From the NCBI RefSeq assembly GCF_000447295.1, contig NZ_KE650771.1, positions 493,500-557,499 of the forward strand: a DNA stretch of 64,000 nt, written 5' to 3'. The notes beneath the pieces are model-generated. The model was not told the origin of the DNA, ran no database searches, and saw only the letters and a program-made list of their open reading frames with translations. This stretch comes from Fischerella sp. PCC 9431 (GTDB lineage: Bacteria > Cyanobacteriota > Cyanobacteriia > Cyanobacteriales > Nostocaceae). Position 1 is the first letter of the stretch; each line of letters opens with the position of its first letter. The position numbers and the translations under genes were made by a program. This document shows, one piece after another, positions 27,174 to 36,016 of this stretch.

Positions 27174-27394
27174 GCAATCTTTGTAACAATTAATGAAAAA
27201 ACCTAATGCTGTAAATTATACCTGTTAATTTTATATTGGTAGCCGTTATCATCTACAATAAAACAGCAGGCGATCGCACTCAATATATCGATTGTTAATA
27301 GCAATATTCAATATTAATTAATTTGCGTAGCTACGGAGACAAAATTATTTTCAAAAAATGTACATATAATGTACATAATCGCGCTAATAAGAAC

Positions 27395-27422
27395 AATGTC
27401 GTGATTATAAAACCACGACATT
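27395..27422. repeat. 9-bp perfect inverted repeat
   Basis: AATGTCGTG and CACGACATT are exact reverse complements with a ten-base A/T loop. It lies 150 bases downstream of the leftward ABC ATPase gene stop at 27578 and could end that transcript, but the U-run is missing. Confidence 0.4.
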
Positions 27423-27577
27423 TGAGGAATAATGCCTTCTAATCTAAGTTAAGGGATGTTTCGATAAACAAGTTTATCTATCCATCAGCTATTATCTGAA
27501 CTTTTCAAATAATAAGCATCTATCATTTGGTCAGTAAAATATTAAATAAATCTGTAGCAACACACACAAAGTAATTG

Positions 27578-28660
27578 TCACTCACCTCTCCTCACCAGTG
27601 CATCTCCCGACTCTACATCAAACCAATGAATATTTTCATTGGGCAATGCTAATGTTATCTCTTCGTCACTTATATTTTGCTCTGGGGGTAATAAAGCCCG
27701 TACTGTCAGAGATTCTGGTTGAGAAGCAACGCTGACACTTACCAAATTGTGCATTCCCAGGTTTTCCACTAGAAATACACGGGCTTTAATAATGTTTGTA
27801 TCTTCTTCTTGGGCAATACGGACGTGTTCTGGACGAATTCCCAAGACTATTTTCGGTGGAATTGTGGGAATATCAGGTAAGGAAATTTTAAACTCACCCA
27901 GCATTGCATAACGTTCTTGACAATGTAGAGTCAGCAAATTCATTTGTGGACTACCCACAAAACCTGCTACAAATAAATTTGCTGGGTGGTTATATATGCG
28001 TGCAGGTGGATCTAGTTGCTGCACATAGCCATTATTAAGGACTGCAACTTTAGTTGAAAGCGTCATCGCTTCTGTTTGATCGTGGGTGACATAGACTACT
28101 GGCACTTTTTGAGCAGCAAATATTTGCTTGATATCAGCGCGGACTCGTTCTCTCAACAGTGCATCTAGGTTACTCAAGGGTTCATCTAATAAATATACCT
28201 GAGCGTGACGTACCAATGCTCGACCAACTGCAACCCGTTGTCTTTGTCCTCCAGATAATTGACCAGGTTTACGCTGCAATAATTCTTCTAAGCCTAAAAT
28301 TTCTGATACATCGGCGACTCGCTGCTTAATATCAGCACGGGGAACTTTTTTGAGTTTTAGTCCAGAGGCGAGGTTCTCGTACACCGTCATGTGAGGATAA
28401 AGGGCATAGCTTTGAAATACCATCGCCATGTTGCGATCGCCTGGACGCTTCAAGGTAATATCTTCTCCCCCTAAAATAATCTTACCGCGAGTCACTTCCT
28501 CCAATCCCGCGATCATTCTCAAAGTTGTGGACTTACCACAGCCACTAGGGCCCAACAAAGTCAGAAATTCATTATCATCTACGGTTAAACTGATATCTTT
28601 AACTGGAACAACTTTAGGTGAGTAAGTCTTATTGAGATTTTTTAATTCTAATGTTGCCAT
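27578..28660 (-). CDS. CUT1-type sugar ABC transporter ATP-binding protein (MalK/UgpC-like)
   Basis: This is the ATPase of a carbohydrate-type importer. It has 360 residues from the ATG at 28660 (MATLELKNLNKTY). Walker A is LLGPSGCGKST, the signature is LSGGQRQRVAVGRALV, Walker B is VYLLDEPLSNLD, and the H-loop is VYVTHDQTEAMTL. A TOBE/OB-fold regulatory domain fills the C-terminal third (about 235-350, including VLGIRPEHVRIA). The frame is open upstream to 28753, but that 31-residue leader is translated GGGCATTGGGCATC repeat and is rejected. The MalG-like permease lies 162 bases upstream on the same strand. These ATPases are often shared by several importers, so the substrate is unknown. Confidence 0.93.
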   Translation of the reverse strand: MATLELKNLNKTYSPKVVPVKDISLTVDDNEFLTLLGPSGCGKSTTLRMIAGLEEVTRGKIILGGEDITLKRPGDRNMAMVFQSYALYPHMTVYENLASGLKLKKVPRADIKQRVADVSEILGLEELLQRKPGQLSGGQRQRVAVGRALVRHAQVYLLDEPLSNLDALLRERVRADIKQIFAAQKVPVVYVTHDQTEAMTLSTKVAVLNNGYVQQLDPPARIYNHPANLFVAGFVGSPQMNLLTLHCQERYAMLGEFKISLPDIPTIPPKIVLGIRPEHVRIAQEEDTNIIKARVFLVENLGMHNLVSVSVASQPESLTVRALLPPEQNISDEEITLALPNENIHWFDVESGDALVRRGE

Positions 28661-28822
28661 GATACTAATAATTGGGCATTGGGCATTGGGCATCGGGCAT
28701 TGGGCATCGGGCATTGGGCATTGGGCATTGGTTATTCTCCCCACACCCTGCACCCTGCACCCTGCTCCCTGCTCCCTGCTTCCTTGTCTCCCTTGTCCCC
28801 TTTCCCTAATCCCCGATCCCCA
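28661..28822. repeat. Tandem repeat spacer between permease and ATPase genes
   Basis: From 28670 the unit GGGCATTGGGCAT(C) is repeated about five times, then CACCCTGCACCCTGCTCCCTGC units to about 28782, then a CTTGTCTCCCTTGTCCCC stretch. The repeats separate two genes that should belong to one importer and create a false in-frame leader for the ATPase. Confidence 0.85.
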
Positions 28823-29707
28823 TTAACCTTTGACTGCACCAGCTGTTAAACCTTGAACAATTTTGCGTTGGAAAAATAAAACTAGTAACACCAAGGGTAA
28901 TGTACCAACCACAGTAGCAGCAGCAATTGGACCGTAAGGAATTTCAAATGTTGACGCTCCGCTAAGTTGGGCGGCTGCTACAGGAATGGTTTTCATGTCT
29001 TCACGAGTGATGAAGGTCAGGGCAAAGATAAACTCATTCCAAGCAAAAATAAACGTCAGGATTCCAGTTGTCACTAAAGCTGGAATAGTCATAGGTAATA
29101 AAATTTGGATGAGCATTTGCCAGGTATTATATCCATCTATTTTGGCAGAATCTTCTAAATCTTTTGGTAATTGTAAGAAAAAGCTACGTAACACCAAGAT
29201 AGTTAACGGTAAATTAATAGCTGTATAAGGGATAATCAGTGATAGATAATTATTACCCAAATGTAACCCTTGTACTATTTCTAACAATCCTTGGAATAAT
29301 AAAATACCAGGAAATAAAGTTACGATTAAAATACTTGCCAAAATCAACTGATTTCCGCGAGGGCGTAATCGTGCCAAGGCGTAGGCAGCAGGCGCACCAA
29401 TAGCTAGAGCGAAAGCTGTAGAAACAAAAGATACAAAAGCACTGTTTAATATGTAACGCCAAAATGGACGACGACTAAATAAATTAATGTAATGATCCAG
29501 TGTTAAGCGTGTAGGAAAATAGACAGTGGGAACCTGAGAAATATCCTGATTTACCTTGAAAGAGGTAACAAGTTGCCACATGATCGGTGCTAAACAGAAA
29601 ATCATTACTGAAGCGATCGCCACCCAAAGTAAAATGCGTTTGCCAGAATTATTTGTCTTAGCTTTATTTTGGGGATTGGTAGTAAATTCTTCACGAATAG
29701 CAGTCAT
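28823..29707 (-). CDS. CUT1-type sugar ABC transporter permease (MalG-like)
   Basis: This is an inner-membrane permease of a carbohydrate ABC importer. It has 294 residues and six predicted membrane helices, the first at about 25-45. The EAA loop that docks the ATPase is seen as LPKDLEDSAKIDGYNTWQML. The C terminus VQGLTAGAVKG is typical of MalG/SugB-type proteins. The partner MalF-like permease and the binding protein are not in the window, so they are elsewhere or lost. Candidate substrates in cyanobacteria include glucosylglycerol, sucrose or trehalose, but none is supported here. The PhoX gene lies upstream on the same strand. Confidence 0.92.
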   Translation of the reverse strand: MTAIREEFTTNPQNKAKTNNSGKRILLWVAIASVMIFCLAPIMWQLVTSFKVNQDISQVPTVYFPTRLTLDHYINLFSRRPFWRYILNSAFVSFVSTAFALAIGAPAAYALARLRPRGNQLILASILIVTLFPGILLFQGLLEIVQGLHLGNNYLSLIIPYTAINLPLTILVLRSFFLQLPKDLEDSAKIDGYNTWQMLIQILLPMTIPALVTTGILTFIFAWNEFIFALTFITREDMKTIPVAAAQLSGASTFEIPYGPIAAATVVGTLPLVLLVLFFQRKIVQGLTAGAVKG

Positions 29708-30043
29708 AAAAGGTTAATATTCAGGAATCAGGAGTTAATACTCATCTTAATAAAATTTCAGCTAAAGATTTGTGAAATCATCTATTGGCGAAGTGATAGC
29801 AAATCTAAAATCCAAAATAGTGCGATCGCCACCAATCCAGAACCTGTTTCAAAACAGAAAAACTGAGAAAATCGATAGATTCTCTCAGTAACGAGGTAGA
29901 GGCTTTTAAGTAAGGTAGAGTCTAAATTAGTCTCAAATCCAAATAATAAAATGTGCCGCCCTCGCATTCCGGCCTTCAGGCGGAATATTTTATTTTCTAG
30001 AGATCCCTAAAAGAGATTATCAATACTTGGATTCGCAAATTAA
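29708..30043. other. Gene-free stretch between phoX-like and permease genes
   Basis: No gene. It holds two hairpins. One is CTGAGA-(A)AATC-gata-GATT(C)-TCTCAG at about 29863-29888. The other is ATTCCGGCC-TTCA-GGCGGAAT at about 29966-29986 with one bulge, which could terminate the leftward phosphatase transcript. The promoter of the leftward permease should be at the low-coordinate end. Confidence 0.5.
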
Positions 30044-31426
30044 TTAGCTGCGTTTACGTGTCCAAGGTCCCCAAATCGCCAATGTAATTCCAGGAGTTTG
30101 GATGTTTACAAATAGAGTATGACCATCGGGGGAGAAGCAAGCGCCAGCATATTCACTGTCATTGATGTTATTCTTCGCAAACTGATACAGTTCGCCTTTC
30201 TCGTTCACCCCAACAACGTAATTGTCTCCATCACCATCTTCACAGAGAAAGAGATCGCCAAAGGGAGAAACAGTGATGTTGTCAGGAAAATCGAGTTCAC
30301 TCTGTCCTGGCGATTCTACAACTAGAGTAATGGTATTATCCTTGGGGTTATAAGCAAAAACCTGCCCAAACCCAGCATCACCACCATTTGTACAGTTAAA
30401 GTAAATCAATCCATTTCCATACCAAGCACCTTCACCACGCGCAAAGATGGCTGCTCCTTTTGCTTGAGCTTGGTAGCGAACTGCGACATCACCTGCTGCC
30501 ACATTACCAGTCCTATTTTCTCGTACCGGATCTGGGTTATCAATCTGAACCCAACTTACTGTTAAAGGTACATTTTTATACCCTAGATAATTTTTGCGAG
30601 TATCTGCGGGAGCTCCATTAATTACAAGAGCTTCAAGCACTCCACCACTTTGAAGGTTACCATACTGATTAGGGCGGAAACGATAGAAACAGCTATCACC
30701 CCTGTCTTCGGTTTCATAAACCCATCCAGTCGTCGGATCAACGGCGACTGCTTCATGGCTAAAGCGACCCATAGCAACAAGAGGAATTGGGTCAGCAACT
30801 GCAATGTCATATGTTGCAGGGACTTCAAAGTTATACCCATGACGCTTGATACCAGGCGAACCTGTATTAAAGGTTTCTTCACAGCTAATCCAAGATCCCC
30901 AAGGAGTTGGACCACCAGCACAGTTGCGAATTGTCCCTCCTAGTGAAGCAAACTGTTGAATGACTCGGCGGTTAGAACCAACAACCAGCGTTGTCGTGCC
31001 TCCCCCAAGTTGGTCATACAATTTGGATGCAGCCACCCCGTTAGGAGTAGGGTTGAGTTCATGGTTTCTAACTAAGATTGTAGTTCTGTTTGGACCTGGG
31101 AAGGCAGCCATACCATCATGAGCGGCGGGTACTTTCCCTCCATCATTCATAGAGTCACCCGTAAGGGATATTGCCGTATAGTTAAAACCGGGAGGTAGTT
31201 GTAGAATCTCAGTCTTACTTAAGTCTACTGGTATACCGTCAATTTGAATAATTGGCAATTCATCTGCATTCACAGCTAGCTTAGGTTCTAACGCTCCAAA
31301 GCCAGTACCCGTTGCAACTTGACCACGAGCAACTCTAGCATAGAAGGCTTCTAGGGGAGAAACCACTGTTACACTAGCAGCAGTTACACCAGCCAGAGAT
31401 ATAAACTTACGTCGTGAGAAAGACAC
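30044..31426 (-). CDS. phoX: PhoX-like alkaline phosphatase (DUF839), Tat-exported
   Basis: This is a predicted periplasmic or extracellular phosphatase that frees phosphate from organic esters. It has 460 residues. The N terminus has a twin-arginine signal (SFSRRKFISLAG, then a hydrophobic run to about residue 30). The mature part shows the DUF839 beta-propeller pattern, with RNHELNP, GGTIRNCAGGPTPWGSWISCEE and the late FPDNITVSPFGDLFLCED, which resemble metal-binding and active-site regions of PhoX. PhoX uses Ca and Fe, and Tat export fits cofactor loading in the cytoplasm. A candidate PHO box lies 53-82 bases upstream of the start. Divergent to it starts the VirB-like gene set, 660 bases away. 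Some DUF839 proteins have no tested phosphatase activity. Confidence 0.82.
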   Translation of the reverse strand: MSFSRRKFISLAGVTAASVTVVSPLEAFYARVARGQVATGTGFGALEPKLAVNADELPIIQIDGIPVDLSKTEILQLPPGFNYTAISLTGDSMNDGGKVPAAHDGMAAFPGPNRTTILVRNHELNPTPNGVAASKLYDQLGGGTTTLVVGSNRRVIQQFASLGGTIRNCAGGPTPWGSWISCEETFNTGSPGIKRHGYNFEVPATYDIAVADPIPLVAMGRFSHEAVAVDPTTGWVYETEDRGDSCFYRFRPNQYGNLQSGGVLEALVINGAPADTRKNYLGYKNVPLTVSWVQIDNPDPVRENRTGNVAAGDVAVRYQAQAKGAAIFARGEGAWYGNGLIYFNCTNGGDAGFGQVFAYNPKDNTITLVVESPGQSELDFPDNITVSPFGDLFLCEDGDGDNYVVGVNEKGELYQFAKNNINDSEYAGACFSPDGHTLFVNIQTPGITLAIWGPWTRKRS

Positions 31427-31478
31427 CTGTTCTTATTCCTTGCAATTTCACTCTTTTGAGGTGAAATTTATCAAGCGC

Positions 31479-31508
31479 CGGTTAAATTCAAGTGAAGCAC
31501 TAGTTAAA
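31479..31508 (-). promoter_or_regulatory. Candidate PHO box (SphR/PhoB-type) upstream of phoX
   Basis: On the minus strand three 8-mers spaced by 3 bases read TTTAACTA, CTTCACTT, TTTAACCG. The published cyanobacterial PHO box is three tandem (C/T)TTAA(C/T)(C/T)(T/A) units with 3-base spacers. The first unit fits fully and the other two have one mismatch each. Position, orientation and the phosphatase downstream agree. A weaker two-unit match (CTTAACTT, AATAACCT) lies at 31582-31600. Confidence 0.55.
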
Positions 31509-32088
31509 TAAGGGATTATTTTTACATTTCGAGAATTTACATGACTTTAATAAATGTTAATCAGCGACAATAGAAGGCTATAGGTTATTTACAAGTTAAG
31601 AAGGTAATTTAATTTTCTATTCAAGGGTAAAATATCAAGCTAAGTGGTTAGGCAAAATTAAAATTACGAGTGGAGGTATAAGGAACTCTTAACGGTGAAC
31701 AGCAAGAAGAATATGTAATTAATTTATTATGTGTACTTAACAGCCTGGTTTTGGATACTCAGACATGGTATATAGAAAAAAGTAGAAGAAAAACTTTTCC
31801 TTGCTTTGTTCTTTTTTCAACTCCTGCACAAAGTCTGTTAAACTTCCAAAATGCTAGGTTCAGGTGATTAATTACTAAACTAGAAAAATATTTTGTGGAA
31901 CCATAATAGTTCTGAATCTATTTTTAAAATTCATCAAAGAAATTGTGTTTCTTCGACCGTCATTAAAATAACATGTATATTTTTTTACATTTATCCTGAT
32001 AAAAATTTTAACTTAAATGTTTATTTATGTTAAATTGTGATATCGAAGACAACAACTCAGTTGTAATGCACAAAAAGGAAATTTACGA
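31509..32088. other. Divergent intergenic stretch between phoX and the VirB-like set
   Basis: This 580-base A/T-rich stretch has no coding signal. It should contain the rightward promoter of the VirB-like operon. The only motifs seen are a weak second PHO-box-like pair (31582-31600) and a TTAAC...GTTAA inverted pair at about 32009-32034. An AAGGAA ribosome site lies just before the ATG at 32089. There are no attachment sites or tRNA. Confidence 0.5.
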
Positions 32089-32718
32089 ATGTCTAGGCAA
32101 ATTTCTCATCCGAGAAACTTTTTAAAACCTTTTGATAAAAAGACAACAATTATACTCTATAAACTGAGTAATATTTTGGAAATATGGTGGATTAGATTAT
32201 TAGAATCTGTCCCATTTCTAATTGCTTGTGCTGTATTTTTAAGCGTTATAAGTCTAAAAAGTCCTGTCCTACTTTTTTGTTTAGTTTTTGGTAGTTTCGT
32301 GACAGTTGTTGTGCATAAAGTTGGTCAAGAGGTGAATCTACCAAAGCGATACATTAGCTTGCTGCAAATTTTCGGTGTAGCTTTAATTTTCAGTTTATTC
32401 TGGTTAGACTATTTTGCAGAACCAGCACAAGCGCAATTTTTTAGAAAAGCAGAAGATTTCTTTAAAAACACTCTCACACAAGGTGCAGATACAGGCAACA
32501 ATACCCAAGCAGCAGTTAGTCTAGTCTTTAATGTCCTACGCGCTCTTTACTTGCTATATATAGCTGTTTCCCTCATTGGTGTGATTAATGCAGTTCGTAA
32601 AGATGAAGACTGGCAAAGTATTGCGAGAACTCCTTTATTAGTTGTTGTTGCAGTTACTATTGCTGATGTCCTTACTGGTTTTGTAATTGGTGACTCTAAT
32701 ACTAATAATCAACAATAA
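32089..32718 (+). CDS. VirB2-like pilin candidate with long hydrophobic leader
   Basis: A 209-residue membrane protein that opens the T4SS-like set. The N-terminal 112 residues hold about three hydrophobic helices (about 41-55, 58-76, 89-108), ending at an AxA-type site, EPAQAQF (about 112-117). The remaining 94 residues carry two helices (about 143-167 and 182-202) with a short KDEDWQ loop. That is the size and two-helix layout of a mature VirB2/TrbC pilin. A long, multi-helix leader is unusual. The assignment rests on topology and position before a VirB3-like gene. An AAGGAA site precedes the ATG. Confidence 0.55.
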   Translation: MSRQISHPRNFLKPFDKKTTIILYKLSNILEIWWIRLLESVPFLIACAVFLSVISLKSPVLLFCLVFGSFVTVVVHKVGQEVNLPKRYISLLQIFGVALIFSLFWLDYFAEPAQAQFFRKAEDFFKNTLTQGADTGNNTQAAVSLVFNVLRALYLLYIAVSLIGVINAVRKDEDWQSIARTPLLVVVAVTIADVLTGFVIGDSNTNNQQ

Positions 32719-32763
32719 TGAATTCATCTCAAGTCAAGATGAAAAATCACTGATAAATTCGTC

Positions 32764-33135
32764 ATGTCTCAAGAACCAGATAAAGAATTTCGACCAGTAA
32801 ACCAAATTTTAGGTGCTCAACCTTCACTAGGCCCAATTCCTGCTGATCAAGTTCTACCTTGGACGGTAATAGCCTTAGTTTCCTACTTCATCATTAATGG
32901 AATTTTTGGTGGTTTCTTTAAAGATGAGTTCCAAAAATGGTTGTGGATGTTGCTAATTACTGGTTGGGGAATGGCTACTTGGTGGATTTTAACTGGTGGT
33001 AGGAGTTGGCGTTTCTTAAGTAAATTTATTGGTGTTCCCACTTGGACTAGGGGCTTTGCTCGTTATCAAAGCTTACTGGAAATTAACCATGAAGCAAAAA
33101 ATCGGAAAACAAAGCATCGGCGTCGGCACAAGTGA
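32764..33135 (+). CDS. VirB3-like inner-membrane protein
   Basis: A 123-residue protein with two membrane helices (about residues 31-50 and 60-80) and a basic tail (KNRKTKHRRRHK). Its size, topology and place immediately before a VirB4-like ATPase match VirB3/TrbD, which anchors VirB4 at the membrane. Its last 47 bases overlap the first codons of the VirB4-like gene, pointing to translational coupling. No stronger sequence signature exists for this family. Confidence 0.6.
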   Translation: MSQEPDKEFRPVNQILGAQPSLGPIPADQVLPWTVIALVSYFIINGIFGGFFKDEFQKWLWMLLITGWGMATWWILTGGRSWRFLSKFIGVPTWTRGFARYQSLLEINHEAKNRKTKHRRRHK

Positions 33136-35833
33136 AGCACGATTCACGCCCTTTGAAGACGTTTTACATTTAGCAACAATGCTACGTGTCTCACTTGAAG
33201 GACGCGATATCGGTGCTTACATTTTGACAAAAGGAAACCAAAAAGACCGATTTTGTTTTGTTTTTGGTTTTGACTGTCAAGGAATTCATACGACGTTAAG
33301 ACCAGAACAAATCAATACGATTCTCAATAATATTGAAGCTGGATTAAAAGATATTCCCGAAGGTGAAAAAATGACTTTGCATTTGGGGTCTTTTAGCTCA
33401 GATAAACAGCGACAACAAGAGTTAGCATCTTTAATCAAAAAAACTCCATCACCAGATATTAAATATTTGTTGCTTTCCGAAAGAGCAAGAATTCAAGAAC
33501 TCACACGTTCTGGAATTCGCAAGCCAAAGTTTTTGCGAATTTACGTAACTTATACGATTGAACCAGATGCGACAAATACAGATGATTGGATTGAAAAATT
33601 ATTAGCTAAAGGCGAAACTTGGTGGTTGAAATTTAAAGGTGATTTAGCAGATGTAGAAAACCAACGCCTGGAAACAATTATTACTAATGCTTATAAAAAT
33701 GGTTTTTGCCGTTGGGAACAATTATTATCGAATAAAATGGGGCTAGATATTAAACCTCTGAATACAGAAGAGCTATGGAGAGAAGTTTGGAAAAGATTTA
33801 ATGACACCCAACCAATAGACATTCCCCAATTATTAACTTTAGATGAAAACGGATTACATGAACAAGCTTATTCAGATTTAGCGAGTACAAAATTACTGAT
33901 TGAGAATATCCATAGCACAACTTTGCTCATTGAGTCTGATGTACCTTCTGCCGATCGCCGTTGGGTTCACGTTAATAATAAATACATTGGCGTCATGACT
34001 TTTCTCGAAAAACCTGGTGGTTGGCCGAGTAAAACTGCTCAATTACGTTATATTTGGGAACTACTCGCTAGAGAAAATGTTATAGACACAGAGATTTTTT
34101 GTCAGTTGAGCGCAGCAAATCCAGCTATAGTCAAAACTACACTACAACGGGTACTCAAGCAGTCAAATATGACGGCTTTGTTAGCCCAAGAAAAAAGTAG
34201 AACTATTGATGTGAGCGCCCAATTAAAATTAAGAAAATCAGTAGCAGCTCAAGAACAATTGTATGAGGGAGCAGTACCGATTTATGCAGGTATAGCTATA
34301 TTAGTGCATCGTCCGAGTGTAGAGAAATTAGACGAAGCAACAAGATATATTGAAAACTGTTTTCAGCGTCCAGCAAGGGTAATTAGAGAAACAGAATACG
34401 CTTGGAAAATCTGGTTGCAAACTCTACCGATTGTCTGGGAAAGTTTATTAGCAAGACCTTTTAATCGACGTCAGTTATATTTAACCAATGAAGTACCAGG
34501 ATTAATGCCTTTAGTATTAACTAAAGCAGGCGATCGCCAAGGTTTTGAATTAATCGCCGAGGAAGGTGGAACGCCAGTCCATCTGGATTTATTCAACCAG
34601 CATAAAAATTTAGCACTCTTTGCTACCACTCGTGCTGGTAAATCAGTATTAGTGTCAGGAATTTTAACTCAAGCATTAGCTTATAAAATTCCTGTAGTAG
34701 CATTAGATTTTCCTAAACCTGATGGTACGTCTACATTCACCGACTATACACATTTTATGGAGAGGAATGGAGCGTATTTTGATATTTCCAAACAATCAAA
34801 TAATTTATTTGAACAGCCAGATTTGCGCTTATTGAGTCCAGAACAACAGCGCGATCGCATGTTGGATTATACCGCTTTTCTCGAATCAGCTTTGATGACA
34901 ATGGTTTTGGGATCATCCAGCGAAAGTCAGCTACTATCGCAAACAGTGCGATCGCTCTTAAACTTAGCTTTAGGAGCCTTCTTTACTGATGAAGGGATTA
35001 AAGAACGATATCAAGAAGCGATCGCTGGCGGATTTGGCAGTTCAGCTTGGCAAAAAACCCCTACATTAAGGGATTTTCTGTATTTTTGTTCTCCAGAACA
35101 TTTAGAATTAGAATCAATTGCAGGTAGAGTTGAAGATGCCTTAAATCAAATTCAATTGCGCTTGCGATTTTGGCTTTCTAGTAGGGTAGGACAAGCTATT
35201 TCCGCACCTTCTAGTTTTCCCACTGACGCCCAACTTTTAGTTTTTGCTTTACGAAATCTCGCAGATAACGAAGACGCAGCAGTCATATCTTTAAGCGCCT
35301 ATTCCGCAGCATTGCGCCGCGCTTTAAGTAGTCCTGCTTCTATATTCTTCATCGATGAAGCACCAATTCTGTTTGAATTCGACCAAATTTCTGACCTAGT
35401 AGGAAGAATTTGTGCTAACGGTGCTAAAGCTGGAATTAGAGTCATACTATCAGCCCAAGACCCCGATACCATCGCCAAATCTAAAGCATCATCAAAAATT
35501 TTACAAAACTTAACTACACGATTAGTTGGGCGGATTCAGCCAGTAGCTGTTGATAGTTTCACTAGTATACTCAAATATCCTCGTGAAGTAATTGCCCGCA
35601 ATGCAACTGAAAGCTTTTTCCCTCGTAAAGAAGGAATTTATAGCCAATGGTTATTAGATGATAACGGAATTTATACATTCTGTCGCTACTATCCAGGTTA
35701 CGAACAATTAGCAGTAGTAGCTAACAATCCCCAAGAACAATCTGCACGTCAAAAAGCAATGCAAACACACGAAGACAAATATCAAGCAGTTTCTGTGTTT
35801 GCACGTCAATTAGTAGCATCATTACGCGGTTAA
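33089..35833 (+). CDS. VirB4-like T4SS ATPase
   Basis: A 914-residue P-loop ATPase, the most clearly recognisable member of this secretion-like set. VirB4 proteins are conserved motors that drive pilus assembly or substrate passage. The N-terminal half (about 1-450) is the VirB4-specific non-ATPase region. Walker A is LFATTRAGKSVLV (about residue 515) and Walker B is ASIFFIDEAPILFE (about 750), followed by a RecA-like ending with VILSAQDPDTIAKS. The first Walker A glycine is replaced (ATTRAGKS), a minor oddity. The ATG at 33089 is chosen over 33029, which would lie inside the VirB3-like gene. HIP1 octamers occur in the gene, so its base composition resembles the host. Confidence 0.82.
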   Translation: MKQKIGKQSIGVGTSEARFTPFEDVLHLATMLRVSLEGRDIGAYILTKGNQKDRFCFVFGFDCQGIHTTLRPEQINTILNNIEAGLKDIPEGEKMTLHLGSFSSDKQRQQELASLIKKTPSPDIKYLLLSERARIQELTRSGIRKPKFLRIYVTYTIEPDATNTDDWIEKLLAKGETWWLKFKGDLADVENQRLETIITNAYKNGFCRWEQLLSNKMGLDIKPLNTEELWREVWKRFNDTQPIDIPQLLTLDENGLHEQAYSDLASTKLLIENIHSTTLLIESDVPSADRRWVHVNNKYIGVMTFLEKPGGWPSKTAQLRYIWELLARENVIDTEIFCQLSAANPAIVKTTLQRVLKQSNMTALLAQEKSRTIDVSAQLKLRKSVAAQEQLYEGAVPIYAGIAILVHRPSVEKLDEATRYIENCFQRPARVIRETEYAWKIWLQTLPIVWESLLARPFNRRQLYLTNEVPGLMPLVLTKAGDRQGFELIAEEGGTPVHLDLFNQHKNLALFATTRAGKSVLVSGILTQALAYKIPVVALDFPKPDGTSTFTDYTHFMERNGAYFDISKQSNNLFEQPDLRLLSPEQQRDRMLDYTAFLESALMTMVLGSSSESQLLSQTVRSLLNLALGAFFTDEGIKERYQEAIAGGFGSSAWQKTPTLRDFLYFCSPEHLELESIAGRVEDALNQIQLRLRFWLSSRVGQAISAPSSFPTDAQLLVFALRNLADNEDAAVISLSAYSAALRRALSSPASIFFIDEAPILFEFDQISDLVGRICANGAKAGIRVILSAQDPDTIAKSKASSKILQNLTTRLVGRIQPVAVDSFTSILKYPREVIARNATESFFPRKEGIYSQWLLDDNGIYTFCRYYPGYEQLAVVANNPQEQSARQKAMQTHEDKYQAVSVFARQLVASLRG

Positions 35834-36016
35834 CCTGCTTGTTTGTAGTAAAGGCTTTAGCCTGAGAAAATATTATCCGCGAAGGCAAAAGCCGCTTCAT
35901 ACAAAATTAAATGCAAAGATAAAATCTATCAGTGTGCATCGGTGTTCGTAAATCAAGAAAACTCTATTGGAAACACTCAAAGTTATGACTCAGCACACAA
36001 CATTTTAGTATAAATT

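Larger units (their letters stand above)
26517..27577. other. 1.06-kb gene-free stretch with several hairpins
   Basis: No ORF with coding character is seen. The left edge must contain the promoter of the leftward pterin dehydratase gene. Three strong inverted repeats stand out (26943-26972, 27132-27173, 27395-27422), plus the palindrome TGTACAT-ATA-ATGTACA at 27359-27375. The second has a nine-T run and looks like a rightward terminator although no gene lies to its left on that strand, so a small RNA is possible. The rest is A/T-rich. Confidence 0.55.

Noticed and set aside
27359..27375. Palindrome TGTACAT-ATA-ATGTACA considered as a LexA box
   Set aside because: Spacing between the GTAC halves (7) does not match the cyanobacterial LexA consensus (4), and it lies downstream of the nearest gene, not in a promoter.
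28661..28740. GGGCATTGGGCAT repeats considered as a CRISPR array
   Set aside because: Repeats are adjoining units of 7-14 bases without spacers, so they are simple tandem repeats.
33029..33088. Upstream extension of the VirB4-like frame (MVFPLGLGALLV...)
   Set aside because: It overlaps the VirB3-like gene in another frame and reads as its shadow. The ATG at 33089 gives the normal start.
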